Assembly: GCA_050303335.1 (NCBI GenBank)
Contig: JBNLBN010000021.1
Span: forward strand, 1-24,233
Direction: 5' to 3'
Length of the DNA stretch: 24,233 nucleotides
Source of the DNA: Bilamarchaeum sp050303335
GTDB taxonomy: Archaea > Micrarchaeota > Micrarchaeia > Anstonellales > Bilamarchaeaceae
Part shown: piece after piece, positions 7,608-15,510 of the stretch
How positions within the stretch are numbered: the first letter of the stretch is position 1
Layout: every line of letters starts with the position of its first letter
Program-made: the position numbers and the translations under genes
The notes under the pieces: generated by a model
The model's input: only the letters and a program-made list of their open reading frames with translations
Database searches by the model: none
What the model was told of the DNA's origin: nothing

Positions 7608-7617
7608 TTTATAAAAA
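7608..7617 (+). promoter_or_regulatory. Peroxiredoxin promoter and ribosome binding site
   Basis: TTTATAAAAA is a strong archaeal TATA box. Transcription would start near 7639, giving a leader of about ten bases. GTGA at 7640-7643 lies five bases before the ATG at 7649 and can act as a short ribosome binding site. The promoter faces away from the ppsA TATA at about 7568-7577. Confidence 0.5.
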
Positions 7618-7648
7618 CTTTCAATGCAAATTCGATCCTGTGAATTCT

Positions 7649-8209
7649 ATGAAAATTGGTGAACAGGTAGAGGATTTCGAGGCGGATGCGTATGTCAGCG
7701 GGGACATAAAGAAAGTAAAACTTTCAGACTACAAGGGCAAGTGGATCGTCATGATATTCTATCCTGCCGACTTTACATTCGTATGCCCCACCGAGCTTTC
7801 AGAGATGGCAGATTACTATGAGGAAGTGAAGAAGCTTGGCGCCGAAGTACTCTCGGTATCGACCGACACTGCATACGTCCATGCAGCATGGCACGCACAG
7901 TCTGAATCTATCAAGAAGATCACGTATCCGATGGTTGCAGACCCGACAAGGAAAATCTGCACGTATTTCGGGACATTGAACGAGGATGACGGATTGTCTG
8001 TAAGAGGTTCATTCATCATCTCCCCTGAAGGCAAGCTTTGCGCAATGGACCTCCATGACAATTCGATCGGAAGGAATGCCAAGGAGATAATAAGAAAGCT
8101 CAAGGCTGCAAAATTCGTCGCTGAAAATCCAGGGAATGTCTGTCCTGCATCATGGGAGCCTGGAAAGGAGACATTGAAGCCTGGAGTGGACCTTATCGGG
8201 AAGATCTAG
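7649..8209 (+). CDS. 2-Cys peroxiredoxin (AhpC/Prx1 type)
   Basis: Thiol peroxidase that reduces hydrogen peroxide and alkyl hydroperoxides in the cytoplasm. The peroxidatic cysteine is Cys46 in PADFTFVCPTEL, with the conserved Pro and Thr before it. The resolving cysteine is Cys165 in the C-terminal GNVCPASWEPG, the typical 2-Cys arrangement. VRGSFIISPEG is also characteristic. At 186 aa the length is right for AhpC. An open frame extends 36 codons further upstream, but that extension has no family resemblance, covers the promoter and overlaps ppsA, so the start is the ATG at 7649. The electron donor is not encoded nearby. The last four bases overlap the next gene on the minus strand. Confidence 0.96.
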   Translation: MKIGEQVEDFEADAYVSGDIKKVKLSDYKGKWIVMIFYPADFTFVCPTELSEMADYYEEVKKLGAEVLSVSTDTAYVHAAWHAQSESIKKITYPMVADPTRKICTYFGTLNEDDGLSVRGSFIISPEGKLCAMDLHDNSIGRNAKEIIRKLKAAKFVAENPGNVCPASWEPGKETLKPGVDLIGKI

Positions 8210-8751
8210 CCTGATTTTGCAATATTTTTTTTCTCTTTTACTACCCTTATCCCTGATCTTTTTGAGAGGACCATCTCCATCCTGTCCATCTTAAGTTTCA
8301 GGCTGTTTAATGCCTGCTGGATGGTATCCGCCCTGTACTTGCACGGATCAAGCTTTTGCACCAACTCGGTCGATGAACCCTTCATCGTTCCGGTGCATTC
8401 TCCCACCATACGGTCATACTCGGCTGATAGCGTGTTGATCCTGGCTCTCAGTTTTTTCAGGATCTCTGTCCGGAGTCCGCGCCTGATGCTGCTGTCATTG
8501 ACAGCAGAAATCGCCTCGATCATCTCAAGCCCGTCGAAAATCCTGCCATTTGTAATCACTTCTGCAGCTTCCCCTTTTTTCGATTCGGCGTATTTTTTCG
8601 TAGGATCAGGAATAGTCTGATGTTCTGCTATTATCTTAATTAGCGTTATCTGGCCGTTTTGTGCAAGGTCGTCTATCATCTGCATATCCAGTGCAAGGTC
8701 CCGTCCGAGGAATTCTATTATGTCCTCCATCCGGAAATAAAGTTTGTTCAT
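8206..8751 (-). CDS. Helical, partly coiled-coil protein of unknown function
   Basis: 181 aa, not recognised. The N-terminal part contains MEDIIEFLGRDLALDMQMID. The C-terminal half (about residues 90-165) has heptad-like helices (EILKKLRARINTLSAEYDRM and ALNSLKLKMDRMEMVL) that suggest a coiled-coil hairpin. Two cysteines occur (GECTG and DPCKY). It follows the GXGXG gene by 13 bases on the same strand and may share its transcript. However, a TATA-like CCTATAAAAAG (8754-8764) could give a separate leaderless mRNA starting at the in-frame ATG at 8730, which would drop seven residues. The 3' end touches the peroxiredoxin gene. No function can be assigned. Confidence 0.65.
   Translation of the reverse strand: MNKLYFRMEDIIEFLGRDLALDMQMIDDLAQNGQITLIKIIAEHQTIPDPTKKYAESKKGEAAEVITNGRIFDGLEMIEAISAVNDSSIRRGLRTEILKKLRARINTLSAEYDRMVGECTGTMKGSSTELVQKLDPCKYRADTIQQALNSLKLKMDRMEMVLSKRSGIRVVKEKKNIAKSG
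8225..8232 (+). terminator. T8 tract, likely terminator of the peroxiredoxin mRNA
   Basis: A run of eight Ts begins 16 bases after the peroxiredoxin stop, followed by further T-rich sequence. Oligo-T tracts are the usual intrinsic termination signal of archaeal RNA polymerase. The tract lies within the 3' end of the opposite-strand gene, where it encodes lysines. Confidence 0.5.
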
Positions 8752-8764
8752 GACCTATAAAAAG

Positions 8765-9397
8765 TTATCTGTCAATTACAAGATCGTCTCGCACGTACAC
8801 TTTTCCTCCTTTGATGTCACTGGCGATCTTTTCAACCGGGTAATTCCTGATTGCTCCCATTACGCGGATTTCCCCGCCATGCATCTCAAGCAGGCTGAAT
8901 TCGTGCTCAGGCCCATTCTGCTCGAATTCGTCATGATAAACAAGGTCTCCAATCACGGTTATACGGCCATCTGTCATTCCGTTTGCAAGGACTGAGCCTT
9001 CGATATTCCCGTTCACCGTAACTTCGCCGCCAGACATCTTCTCGCAGAAGAAATCTGACACGGTACCGTTCACGGTCACATCCTTTCCGTTCAGTATAAG
9101 GAGCCGCTTGGGTTTCTTTCCTTCAGGTATGTCCACGATGTAGTGAGTATCGGTACCTTCATTGATTGCAGCATTGATGAAAAACGATCCGTATCCGTAT
9201 TCAAGGGCCTTTGTGGAAAAGCCCTGGATCGTCCTCGCGCTGAATACACGCTCGGCCATCATGAGATTGAAAAATCGCTGCTGTTCATGATCCCAAAGAT
9301 CCATGAATTCACCTGAGCGTTCGATCGTGAGCTTGAATTTCTCAAAAAGTCGTCCGATTGTCCCCGAATCCTGAATGTTCTTCCTTACTGTACGCAT
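8765..9397 (-). CDS. GXGXG-type beta-helix domain protein
   Basis: 210 aa. The C-terminal half carries regularly spaced turns: GKDVTVNGTV, SGGEVTVNGNIEGSV, DGRITVIGDLVY, HGGEIRVMGAI and KGGKVYV. This G-x-(IV)-x-(VM)-x-G pattern is that of the GXGXG right-handed beta-helix at the C-terminus of glutamate synthase large subunit and of formylmethanofuran dehydrogenase subunit C. Here it stands alone, behind a helical N-terminal part of about 70 residues (WDHEQQRFFNLMMAERVF), with no amidotransferase or FMN domain nearby. A scaffold or assembly role is inference. The frame opens at 9433, but the TATA (GCTTTTTTATAC, about 9420-9431) is 28 bases from the ATG at 9397, giving a leaderless start. Confidence 0.7.
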   Translation of the reverse strand: MRTVRKNIQDSGTIGRLFEKFKLTIERSGEFMDLWDHEQQRFFNLMMAERVFSARTIQGFSTKALEYGYGSFFINAAINEGTDTHYIVDIPEGKKPKRLLILNGKDVTVNGTVSDFFCEKMSGGEVTVNGNIEGSVLANGMTDGRITVIGDLVYHDEFEQNGPEHEFSLLEMHGGEIRVMGAIRNYPVEKIASDIKGGKVYVRDDLVIDR

Positions 9398-9439
9398 GGA
9401 GATAAAATTGGGAATATAAGTATAAAAAAGCATCTTCGA

Positions 9440-10777
9440 TCAAGATGTCTTTCTAAACGGTTCGAGTATTTCATCATAAGTCAGGCCGCATAGCCTTCTG
9501 TACGAGTCATTGAATAATTGCCGTGCCCTTTCAAGAAGATTTTCTGTGGGTGGGCGCGCGTTACCCAGAAGACTTCCCAGGATATCCAGACCCAAATCGA
9601 TAAAAAGTTTTTTTTCAGCTTTTTCATGCTCTGGCGGAATAGGTGAAATTGGAGGTTCCCCACGTTCCAAACGAATATTGTTAGCTGCAATCATACGTAT
9701 TGCATAAATCCTATCTTCTATCCATTTTTGCGGAGTCATATCTGAAACGAACAATAATTCAGCTAATTTGGTCCTATATTCATCGTCCTCATCATTATCC
9801 CCGACAACCATGGAATCGAAAATGTGCTGCAATTCGTGCTGAATTACTCCTTCAGAATCTGACCCGACAACAAGAAGGGATTCATGAGGGTAAACGACAC
9901 CTGGTCTTCCCATCAATATGGAATCGTCTTTATCGACAATATATCCAGAAAATATTCCGAACTGTAAAATACCTTTAAAATCTCTAATCCCTTCTGGGGT
10001 TGGAAAAACTCCTAGGTTATGGAACATTTCTCTTACCTTCTGGACATACGCTCCACGAGCTTTGAAATCCTCAATTTCCGATTCAAAAGTGTCTCCTAAT
10101 GACGACATGACAGTTTCAAAAATAGGATCTTTTTCAATTGCGAATCGTAATGCATGCTCCATATCCGAATACAGCATTCCAGCAAGAAGGTATAATTCCA
10201 AATCATGCTCTATCCATTCGGACCATCCTAAGGTGGAATTGGCGTATTCTAGCAATGATAAAAGTTCCTCGAACGAGCCTTCTTCCTGGATTTTCCTGAG
10301 TCTTTCACGGTTTTCTTTGGCTTTATCGGATACATATGATATCTGTGTGTTTCTGCCCGTAGAGAAAAATCCAGCAATCTGCTCAAAATGATCAATAAAA
10401 TTTGGTCCACGAGGAGCTAAAAATTTCAAATATCCAGATGGATTGGAAGATTTCAGTGATAGTTCAAGCACAGGCCTAATCCCGGAAAATTTTCTTTCAA
10501 TACTATGTGCCATGAATTGCTGGAAATCACTTGATTCATCAAACTCTGCTGGCATCTCCGAAATAGCTCTTCTTTTTTGATCTGATAAAACATGTTCTGC
10601 CAAAGGGCCAATGTTTTCAAGGAAGCGATTCCTCTTAGACCTTGATTTCGGAAGCACGATGCCCTCGAATTGCGACCTTAACCTGTCATGGACGCTTTTG
10701 GGAAATCTATCGAGCGGCTTCAAGGCAGGGGATTCCCTGAACCTGTCATAAATAAGTTGTGAGTGTCCTTTAGACAT
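9440..10777 (-). CDS. Putative HEXXH zinc metallopeptidase (soluble)
   Basis: 445 aa with no strong family resemblance. The key feature is VIQHELQHIFD (His314, Glu315, His318), a classic HEXXH zinc site preceded by hydrophobic residues. A candidate third ligand is Glu340 in YRTKLAELLF, 22 residues later, a gluzincin-like spacing. The preceding LMGRPGVVYPHESLLVVG is probably the edge strand beside the active-site helix. The N-terminal 250 residues are mostly helical and charged. No signal peptide or membrane helix is seen, so it should be cytoplasmic. It looks AT-richer than its neighbours. A TATA (CTTATAAAT, 10800-10808) about 27 bases before the ATG predicts a leaderless mRNA. Protease activity is inferred from the motif alone. 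Confidence 0.7.
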   Translation of the reverse strand: MSKGHSQLIYDRFRESPALKPLDRFPKSVHDRLRSQFEGIVLPKSRSKRNRFLENIGPLAEHVLSDQKRRAISEMPAEFDESSDFQQFMAHSIERKFSGIRPVLELSLKSSNPSGYLKFLAPRGPNFIDHFEQIAGFFSTGRNTQISYVSDKAKENRERLRKIQEEGSFEELLSLLEYANSTLGWSEWIEHDLELYLLAGMLYSDMEHALRFAIEKDPIFETVMSSLGDTFESEIEDFKARGAYVQKVREMFHNLGVFPTPEGIRDFKGILQFGIFSGYIVDKDDSILMGRPGVVYPHESLLVVGSDSEGVIQHELQHIFDSMVVGDNDEDDEYRTKLAELLFVSDMTPQKWIEDRIYAIRMIAANNIRLERGEPPISPIPPEHEKAEKKLFIDLGLDILGSLLGNARPPTENLLERARQLFNDSYRRLCGLTYDEILEPFRKTS

Positions 10778-10798
10778 AACTAAATTGTGCCAGGAAAT

Positions 10799-10810
10799 GC
10801 TTATAAATGT
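10799..10810 (-). promoter_or_regulatory. TATA box of the HEXXH protein gene
   Basis: Read on the minus strand this is ACATTTATAAGC. Its centre is about 27 bases from the ATG at 10777, predicting a leaderless transcript that starts just after the 23S terminator. Confidence 0.5.
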
Positions 10811-10822
10811 GTTTATTTATGG

Positions 10823-10849
10823 AAAAAAAGAGTCTTCAAGTGTAGAAGA
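10823..10849 (-). terminator. Terminator of the 23S rRNA transcript
   Basis: On the minus strand a five-base-pair stem (TCTTC and GAAGA, 10845-10849 with 10833-10837) with a seven-base loop is followed by CTC and seven Ts (10829-10823). The 5' arm of this hairpin is also the outer arm of the 23S processing stem, so the two structures cannot form fully at once. Confidence 0.65.
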
Positions 10850-10863
10850 TGACGACAAGGTAA
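10845..10863 (-). repeat. 23S processing stem, 3' arm
   Basis: TGACGACAAGGTAA (plus strand, 10850-10863) is the exact inverse complement of 13856-13869 on the far side of the 23S gene, giving 14 base pairs. Four more pairs (10845-10848 with 13870-13873) follow after one bulged base. In the RNA this stem closes the whole 23S. On the 3' side it begins one base after the terminal helix of the mature rRNA. Confidence 0.8.
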
Positions 10864-13805
10864 TGAGTCATATGGAGTTAAACCTTTAGTAACTGCTGGC
10901 TGAAACACTCGGCGAACCTTGTGTCTTACACCACAGTCCTATCAAACGGATCTGCTATCCGCGGTAATATTCCCTCGTTTTAAGAGTTGCTTCGACCTTA
11001 GATGCTTTCAGGTCTTATCAACGTGGCGCGTGGCTGCTCGGCAATGCAAATCACAACCGATCGACTAGAGGCGCCGGATCTCCGTTCCTCTCGTACTCAG
11101 AGATCCTTTCTCTCAAGGAATAACACTCCCAGGAGATACTACCGTACTGTCTCGCGACGTACTGAACCCAGCTCATGTGGGATTTTGATGGATGAACAAC
11201 CCAACCCTTGGCCGTTCCTACGCGACCAGGATATCCCAAGCCGACAGCGATGTACCAAACCGCGGGGTCGATAAGTACGCACGTTAGAATACTTTGTTTA
11301 AAGAAAACTTAGACTAACGTCGCAGTGTACTCTCGCCCGCGACGAGCCTGTTACCTCCAGGGTAGCTTGTCTGACAGCTTGAATCCTCATCAAAGGGATA
11401 TCAAGGTTCGTTAACCCCGACTTTCGTCTCTGCATTTCACGCTATTAGAAATACAGTCAGCCTTGCATTTGTGTTTAACCCTCTACTCCCGATTTCTGAC
11501 CGGGATGAGCAAAGCATTGGGCGCCCTTGTTTCCTTATCGAGGGCGTACCGCCCCAGCCGAACTATCCACCTGACGCTGTTCCCTTACGGGTAAGCAATA
11601 CCGAACCTACTAAGTGGTGTAACACTTTCGACTATCCGCACCCCGGAAGGTGCAGCATAACGTCTCCCACTTACTCTTGGTAATAAATCCAATATTACAA
11701 CATCAGACTATAGTAAAGCTCCATGGAGTCTTCGTTTCCCTCTGGGAGTTACCGGCATCTTCACCGGTCAGTGAGTTCACCAGGTCCATAGTAGGGACAG
11801 TTGGAGCGACGTTACGTCATTCATGCAAGCCGCCAATTAAGCGGCGAGGTATTACGCTACCTTAAGAGGGTCAGAGTTACCCCCGCTCTTTACCAGCCCT
11901 TCTTCCGGTTGAAACCGGTGTTCAGGTACTAGCAGTGAGCAGACGTCAGCCACCATACTCATCGTTTCCGATCTGCGGTGACCTGTGTTTTTGGTAAACA
12001 GTCGCACTCCACTTGTAATTGCAACCACAACATTACTCATGCTATGGCACCCCTTCTTCCAAAGTTACAGGGCTAATTTGCCGAGTTCCCTTACCATGGT
12101 TATCCTGTCACACCTTAGCCTTTTCAGCTAGAGCACCTGTACTGGTTCTTGGTACGATTTTGAAGGATCGTTCCAGTTTCCTTTTCATGGATCCCTGGAT
12201 TCAATCGAATTATCCTTAGGCCTTGATCTACTTCTCCTCACAATAAGACTCCGTAGATTTACTTCCATCAGACATCCGAAGATGCTCGACCTATCCAAAG
12301 ACGTCAGAAACGTGGCTTGCGTTACCGCGCCTACCTTCAAAGGGCCGGAATATTAACCGGCTTCCCTGATTTCGATATTTTGGAATTACCTAATATCTTA
12401 GGATCGCCTAACCCTCAGCTGAAGAACGTGGCTGAGGAATCCTTGCTCTATAAGGTGTCCGGAATTCTCGTCCGGATATGCTGCTACTAACACCAGGATG
12501 TTCATAACAGGCCGCTCCAATAGACGTTACCGCCTATCTTCTGTGCAACCCGTTCGCCCCTTTACTCATCGTTTTTTACGATGGTGAGGTATCGGAAGAT
12601 GGTTTAGCCCCGTGAATTTTCAAAATCTGCACTCTAGACCGGTCCGCTATTACGCGTTGTTTAGAGGGTGGCTGCTTCTGGGCCTACCTCCCGGTTGTTT
12701 TCGAATAGAGACTTCTTGTGGATTTACACTTAACCATCATTTAGGGCCCTTAACCCCACGTACGGTCGAACCCGTAAGCGACGCCAGACTTACTCCAGAC
12801 GCCGCCACTGCTTCCTTCTACGATGATGCAGTATTCGGAGTTTGAGAGGTTGGTGATACCTTTCGGAACCGCTCCAACCAATCAGTGCTCTACCCCTGCA
12901 TCGATCTCCAGAAACGCTGTGCTAAGACACATCTCAAAGGGAACCCGCTATTGCCATGTTCGACAGGACTATCACCCCTACACCCAAATCACCTAAGGAG
13001 AATATACTACCACTAGTTGCGGCCCTCCATCAACCGTCAGGTTGACTTCAGCCTGTTCAGGCGTAGATCACTATGGCTTCGGGTCTGCGTCATGTGACTG
13101 AACGCTAATTACAACGTTGCCCCTCGTAAACTGCGGGCACTCGCTTTCGCTTCGAATCTCATCTCGCCACATAACGAAACTCCCTGGCTCTTGCTTCGAG
13201 AAGAAAGACAAAACACTGCTAACCTATGTCGAATACTTCGTTGCCTGGTATCCTTCCATAGGCTTAAGCTTTCATGCCTTGTCATGATGTAACCACATAA
13301 TTTCAGGTTCTTTTCACACAGGTCCCCCTGTGCTTTTCAGCTTTCGCTCGCGCTACTAATTCGCTATCGGTCTTGCGTCTCATATTTAGATTTGGATGTT
13401 GATACACCCATATTCTTGCCCGCTATCAAGCGGACCTTACTCTTCTTGGATCGCTCCACCTCATTTCGCTTACGAGGCTATTACTCGCTATGGCACTCCT
13501 TTCCAGGAGACTTCAGCTCATAAAATGGATGCTCCCCGCCACATCTCCCGATATATTACTATACCGGAATTCAGCTTGATCTATTCGGCTTTCACTCGCT
13601 GTTACTAACCGAATCCCAATTGGTTTCTCTTCCATCACCTACTAAGATGCTTCATTTCGGTGAGTTATTACACATTACTGTGTGCGCCCAGATCCTCGGA
13701 TCAAAGACTGCGTGCGTCTACCCGAGGCATATCGCTGCTTGCCGCGTGGGTCTGCGGACACAAGCCAAGCCATCCACTATGTGGTATTTACAGCATATGA
13801 CTCTC
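10864..13805 (-). rRNA. 23S ribosomal RNA
   Basis: About 2.94 kb, the usual archaeal length, so a large intron is unlikely. The minus strand begins near GAGTCATATG, and soon after comes the conserved GTGGATGGCTTGGCT. The sarcin-ricin loop AGTACGAGAGGAAC is at 11097-11084. The peptidyl transferase strand is recognisable as the complement of ACTGTCTCGCGACGTACTGA at about 11145-11165. The terminal helix is a perfect ten-base pairing of 13803-13794 with 10874-10865. End points were set from this helix and could be off by a few bases. No 16S, tRNA or 5S gene lies on either side. The gene has its own promoter, leader, processing stem and terminator, so it is an unlinked rRNA gene. Confidence 0.98.
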
Positions 13806-13832
13806 ACTGAGTTTTTAATAAAACCCAGATAT

Positions 13833-13850
13833 ACTAAGTTTAAACTTAGT
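13833..13850 (-). repeat. Perfect palindrome in the 23S leader
   Basis: ACTAAGTTTAAACTTAGT is an exact 18-base palindrome. In the precursor RNA it can form a hairpin within the roughly 52-base 5' segment between the processing stem and the 23S terminal helix. The 3' side has only one base at the same position, so the junction is strongly asymmetric. Confidence 0.75.
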
Positions 13851-13855
13851 TTTCT

Positions 13856-13873
13856 TTACCTTGTCGTCACTTC
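13856..13873 (-). repeat. 23S processing stem, 5' arm
   Basis: TTACCTTGTCGTCA (13856-13869) plus CTTC (13870-13873) pair with 10845-10863. Archaeal rRNA precursors are normally cut by the splicing endonuclease at a bulge-helix-bulge in such stems. I see one long helix with a single bulge, but no clear pair of three-base bulges around a four-base helix. Confidence 0.8.
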
Positions 13874-13996
13874 ATACTCATGAATATCCCTACAAATGCA
13901 GGGAAATTTCTCAAGGTTGTCAAAATTCAACGCGCCAATAGCGCTCCTTAGACAAATAGAGTAAGCTATACATATGAGGGGTTGGGTTTATAAAGG
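13874..13996 (-). promoter_or_regulatory. 23S rRNA promoter and leader
   Basis: A strong TATA box, CCTTTATAAAC on the minus strand (13996-13986), predicts transcription from near 13964. The leader holds two short hairpins: GCGC-tattg-GCGC (13944-13932) and CCCTGC-ATTT-GTAGGG (plus 13888-13903). It contains no tRNA and no 16S sequence. This supports separate transcription of the 23S gene. The rest of the 268-base gap up to 14075 holds only the opposite-strand lipoprotein promoter. Confidence 0.65.
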
Positions 13997-14074
13997 TAAC
14001 GCCAGCAACGTCGATAATGGTAGAAAATGTAAAAAAAGATATAATTAAAAAATCCACAATCCAGATAATAACTA

Positions 14075-14503
14075 ATGACCAGAGCATTAAAAGGAGCACT
14101 ATTAGCAGGGGCTATGGCAATATCCTGCGCAAGGCCTGTTGCAAAGGTTCCGCAGCCTGCAGTTGAGCCTCCCCAGGAAACATGCACCCCCGGAAGGCTG
14201 ATTCTGCCAATCACGGATGATCTTATTGAAAGCCTTTCAGATGAACCTCCCAAGACTCCTGAGAAAAAATGGGCGAACCTAGTTTATAATGCCTTCAAGC
14301 TGGAACTCCTTGCCTGGAGCGTTTCCAAGGATGGTCCTTCTGCCGAAAAAGCAGGAGGCAATTCTTCTGATGACAGCTCCTGGAGGGATGATCCTGGATT
14401 TTCCACAGAGCCATCTTCCCAGATCAATGAAAGAGATCAAAGGAATGAACCAGGCTTTGAAAACAGTGTAAAATCCAACTGGAAAACCGAATCAGGGCTA
14501 TAA
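14075..14503 (+). CDS. Lipoprotein of unknown function
   Basis: 142 aa, not recognised. The N-terminus MTRALKGALLAGAMAISCARP is a signal peptide ending in a lipobox-like AISC, predicting lipid attachment at Cys18. The mature part is low in complexity: a proline-rich linker (VPQPAVEPP), a short region with hydrophobic residues (LVYNAFKLELLAWSV) and a long disordered acidic, serine- and asparagine-rich tail. A TATA-like TAATTAAAAAA (about 14043-14053) lies about 27 bases before the ATG, fitting a leaderless mRNA. The spacing to the next gene, with its own TATA, suggests a monocistronic unit. It may be a surface-exposed anchor; nothing in the sequence shows a partner. Confidence 0.65.
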   Translation: MTRALKGALLAGAMAISCARPVAKVPQPAVEPPQETCTPGRLILPITDDLIESLSDEPPKTPEKKWANLVYNAFKLELLAWSVSKDGPSAEKAGGNSSDDSSWRDDPGFSTEPSSQINERDQRNEPGFENSVKSNWKTESGL

Positions 14504-14556
14504 AAATTCTATTTTTAACAAATTTTTTTAAATAAAGCAACAAATAATTACATCTT

Positions 14557-15069
14557 ATGAGAGTTGCAAGAAAGGCAGTTCCGCGCGAAAATGCCGAAAG
14601 CTTCATACGTACAAGGGATCTTGGTCCCTTCACTTCTGCAATCGAGTCAGGTGATCTTGAGACTGTAAGGCATCTAATAAGGTTCGGTAGGAATGTCAAT
14701 TATAAGGATGAGAAGGGGATGACCCCCATAAAAGTTGCATTATTGATGGAAAAGCATGAAATTTTTACATTTCTTCTTGATAATGGTGCCGATGTCCGGG
14801 GAAACGGCGAGGGATCGCTTCTTTACGCCGCATTGAACTGCGAAAACGAATACTGTACAGGAATCCTTCTCTTCCATCCGCAAATAGATCCGAATGAGCG
14901 TTTCCTGGACGGAAAGACCCCTCTGATAACTGCCACTGAGCGGGGGCTCTGGTCTGTCGTTGAACTTCTTCTGGTCTGCGGTGCGGATCCGAACCTTACT
15001 GATAGCAGCGGAAAGAGGGCTGTTGATTATGCCCCGAAGGAACTGAAGTCCCTATTGAGTGAAAATTAG
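14557..15069 (+). CDS. Ankyrin repeat protein
   Basis: 170 aa. Four ankyrin units of about 33 residues can be seen. Unit one includes PFTSAIESGDLETVRHLIRFG. Unit two includes GMTPIKVALLMEKHEIFTFL followed by LDNGADV. Unit three is degenerate (SLLYAALNCENEYCTGILLF). Unit four includes GKTPLITATERGLWSVVELL followed by LVCGADPN. A final half unit (DSSGKRAVDYAPKEL) caps it. Ankyrin solenoids bind proteins, and no enzymatic domain is attached, so it is presumably a cytoplasmic adaptor (inference). A TATA-like TTTTTTTAAATAAAG (14523-14537) about 27 bases upstream predicts a leaderless mRNA. Its 3' end overlaps by 18 bases a second ankyrin gene on the opposite strand. Confidence 0.88.
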   Translation: MRVARKAVPRENAESFIRTRDLGPFTSAIESGDLETVRHLIRFGRNVNYKDEKGMTPIKVALLMEKHEIFTFLLDNGADVRGNGEGSLLYAALNCENEYCTGILLFHPQIDPNERFLDGKTPLITATERGLWSVVELLLVCGADPNLTDSSGKRAVDYAPKELKSLLSEN

Positions 15070-15411
15070 CCTTTCTGCCCTTTTTATCAGTCCTGCCGTC
15101 TTGAGATCTGCATACTGGAAACAATAGTCAAGGACATTTTTCCCGGAATTATCCTCAGCACTCACCTCGGCTCCTGCATATACGAGCTTTCTTGCCAGAT
15201 CCGGATTGCAGTTCATGACAGCATGCATGAGAACAGTTCTTCCTTTTTCGTCCCTTTCAACCGGTTTGGCACCCTGCTCCAAAAGATGAAGCGCCCTGGA
15301 ATTGTCATCTTCCCTGACAGCATCAAGCAGTGCGGAATTTATATTGTCAAGCAGTCCATCTCTCGGCATTTTCGCCGGCGTGCCCTGGTTCTTCCTGGTT
15401 TTTAACTCCAT
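15052..15411 (-). CDS. Small ankyrin repeat protein
   Basis: 119 aa. After a basic N-terminal leader of about 20 residues (MELKTRKNQGTPAK) come about two and a half ankyrin units: INSALLDAVREDDNSRALHL followed by LEQGAKPVERD, then GRTVLMHAVMNCNPDLARKL followed by VYAGAEVSAED, then the half unit GKNVLDYCFQYADLKTAGLI. Three units is near the minimum for a stable fold, so it may pair with a partner. The ending 'AGAEVSAEDNSGKNVLDYC' resembles 'CGADPNLTDSSGKRAVDYA' of the convergent neighbour, suggesting the two are paralogues. A TATA-like element around 15431-15441 is about 26 bases from the ATG, predicting a leaderless mRNA. Confidence 0.82.
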   Translation of the reverse strand: MELKTRKNQGTPAKMPRDGLLDNINSALLDAVREDDNSRALHLLEQGAKPVERDEKGRTVLMHAVMNCNPDLARKLVYAGAEVSAEDNSGKNVLDYCFQYADLKTAGLIKRAERLIFTQ

Positions 15412-15510
15412 AAAAAGTTAGGTGTGCCTAAAATATTATAAATATGTGTATCTTTGGGTAACTTTACGGGCGATAGGGTTTTATAGTACTGTTGCTCAAA
15501 AAATAAATAT

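Noticed and set aside
7541..7648. N-terminal extension of the peroxiredoxin frame
   Set aside because: It covers the TATA box and the divergent ppsA start and adds residues unlike any AhpC. The conserved protein begins at 7649.
10864..13805. Intron or homing endonuclease in the 23S gene
   Set aside because: The total length is normal for archaeal 23S and conserved motifs appear in order. No long insert or endonuclease frame was seen.
10900..13883. Several open frames of 60-90 codons on both strands
   Set aside because: They lie inside the 23S rRNA gene, have no family resemblance and no ribosome binding site. The region is fully explained as rRNA.
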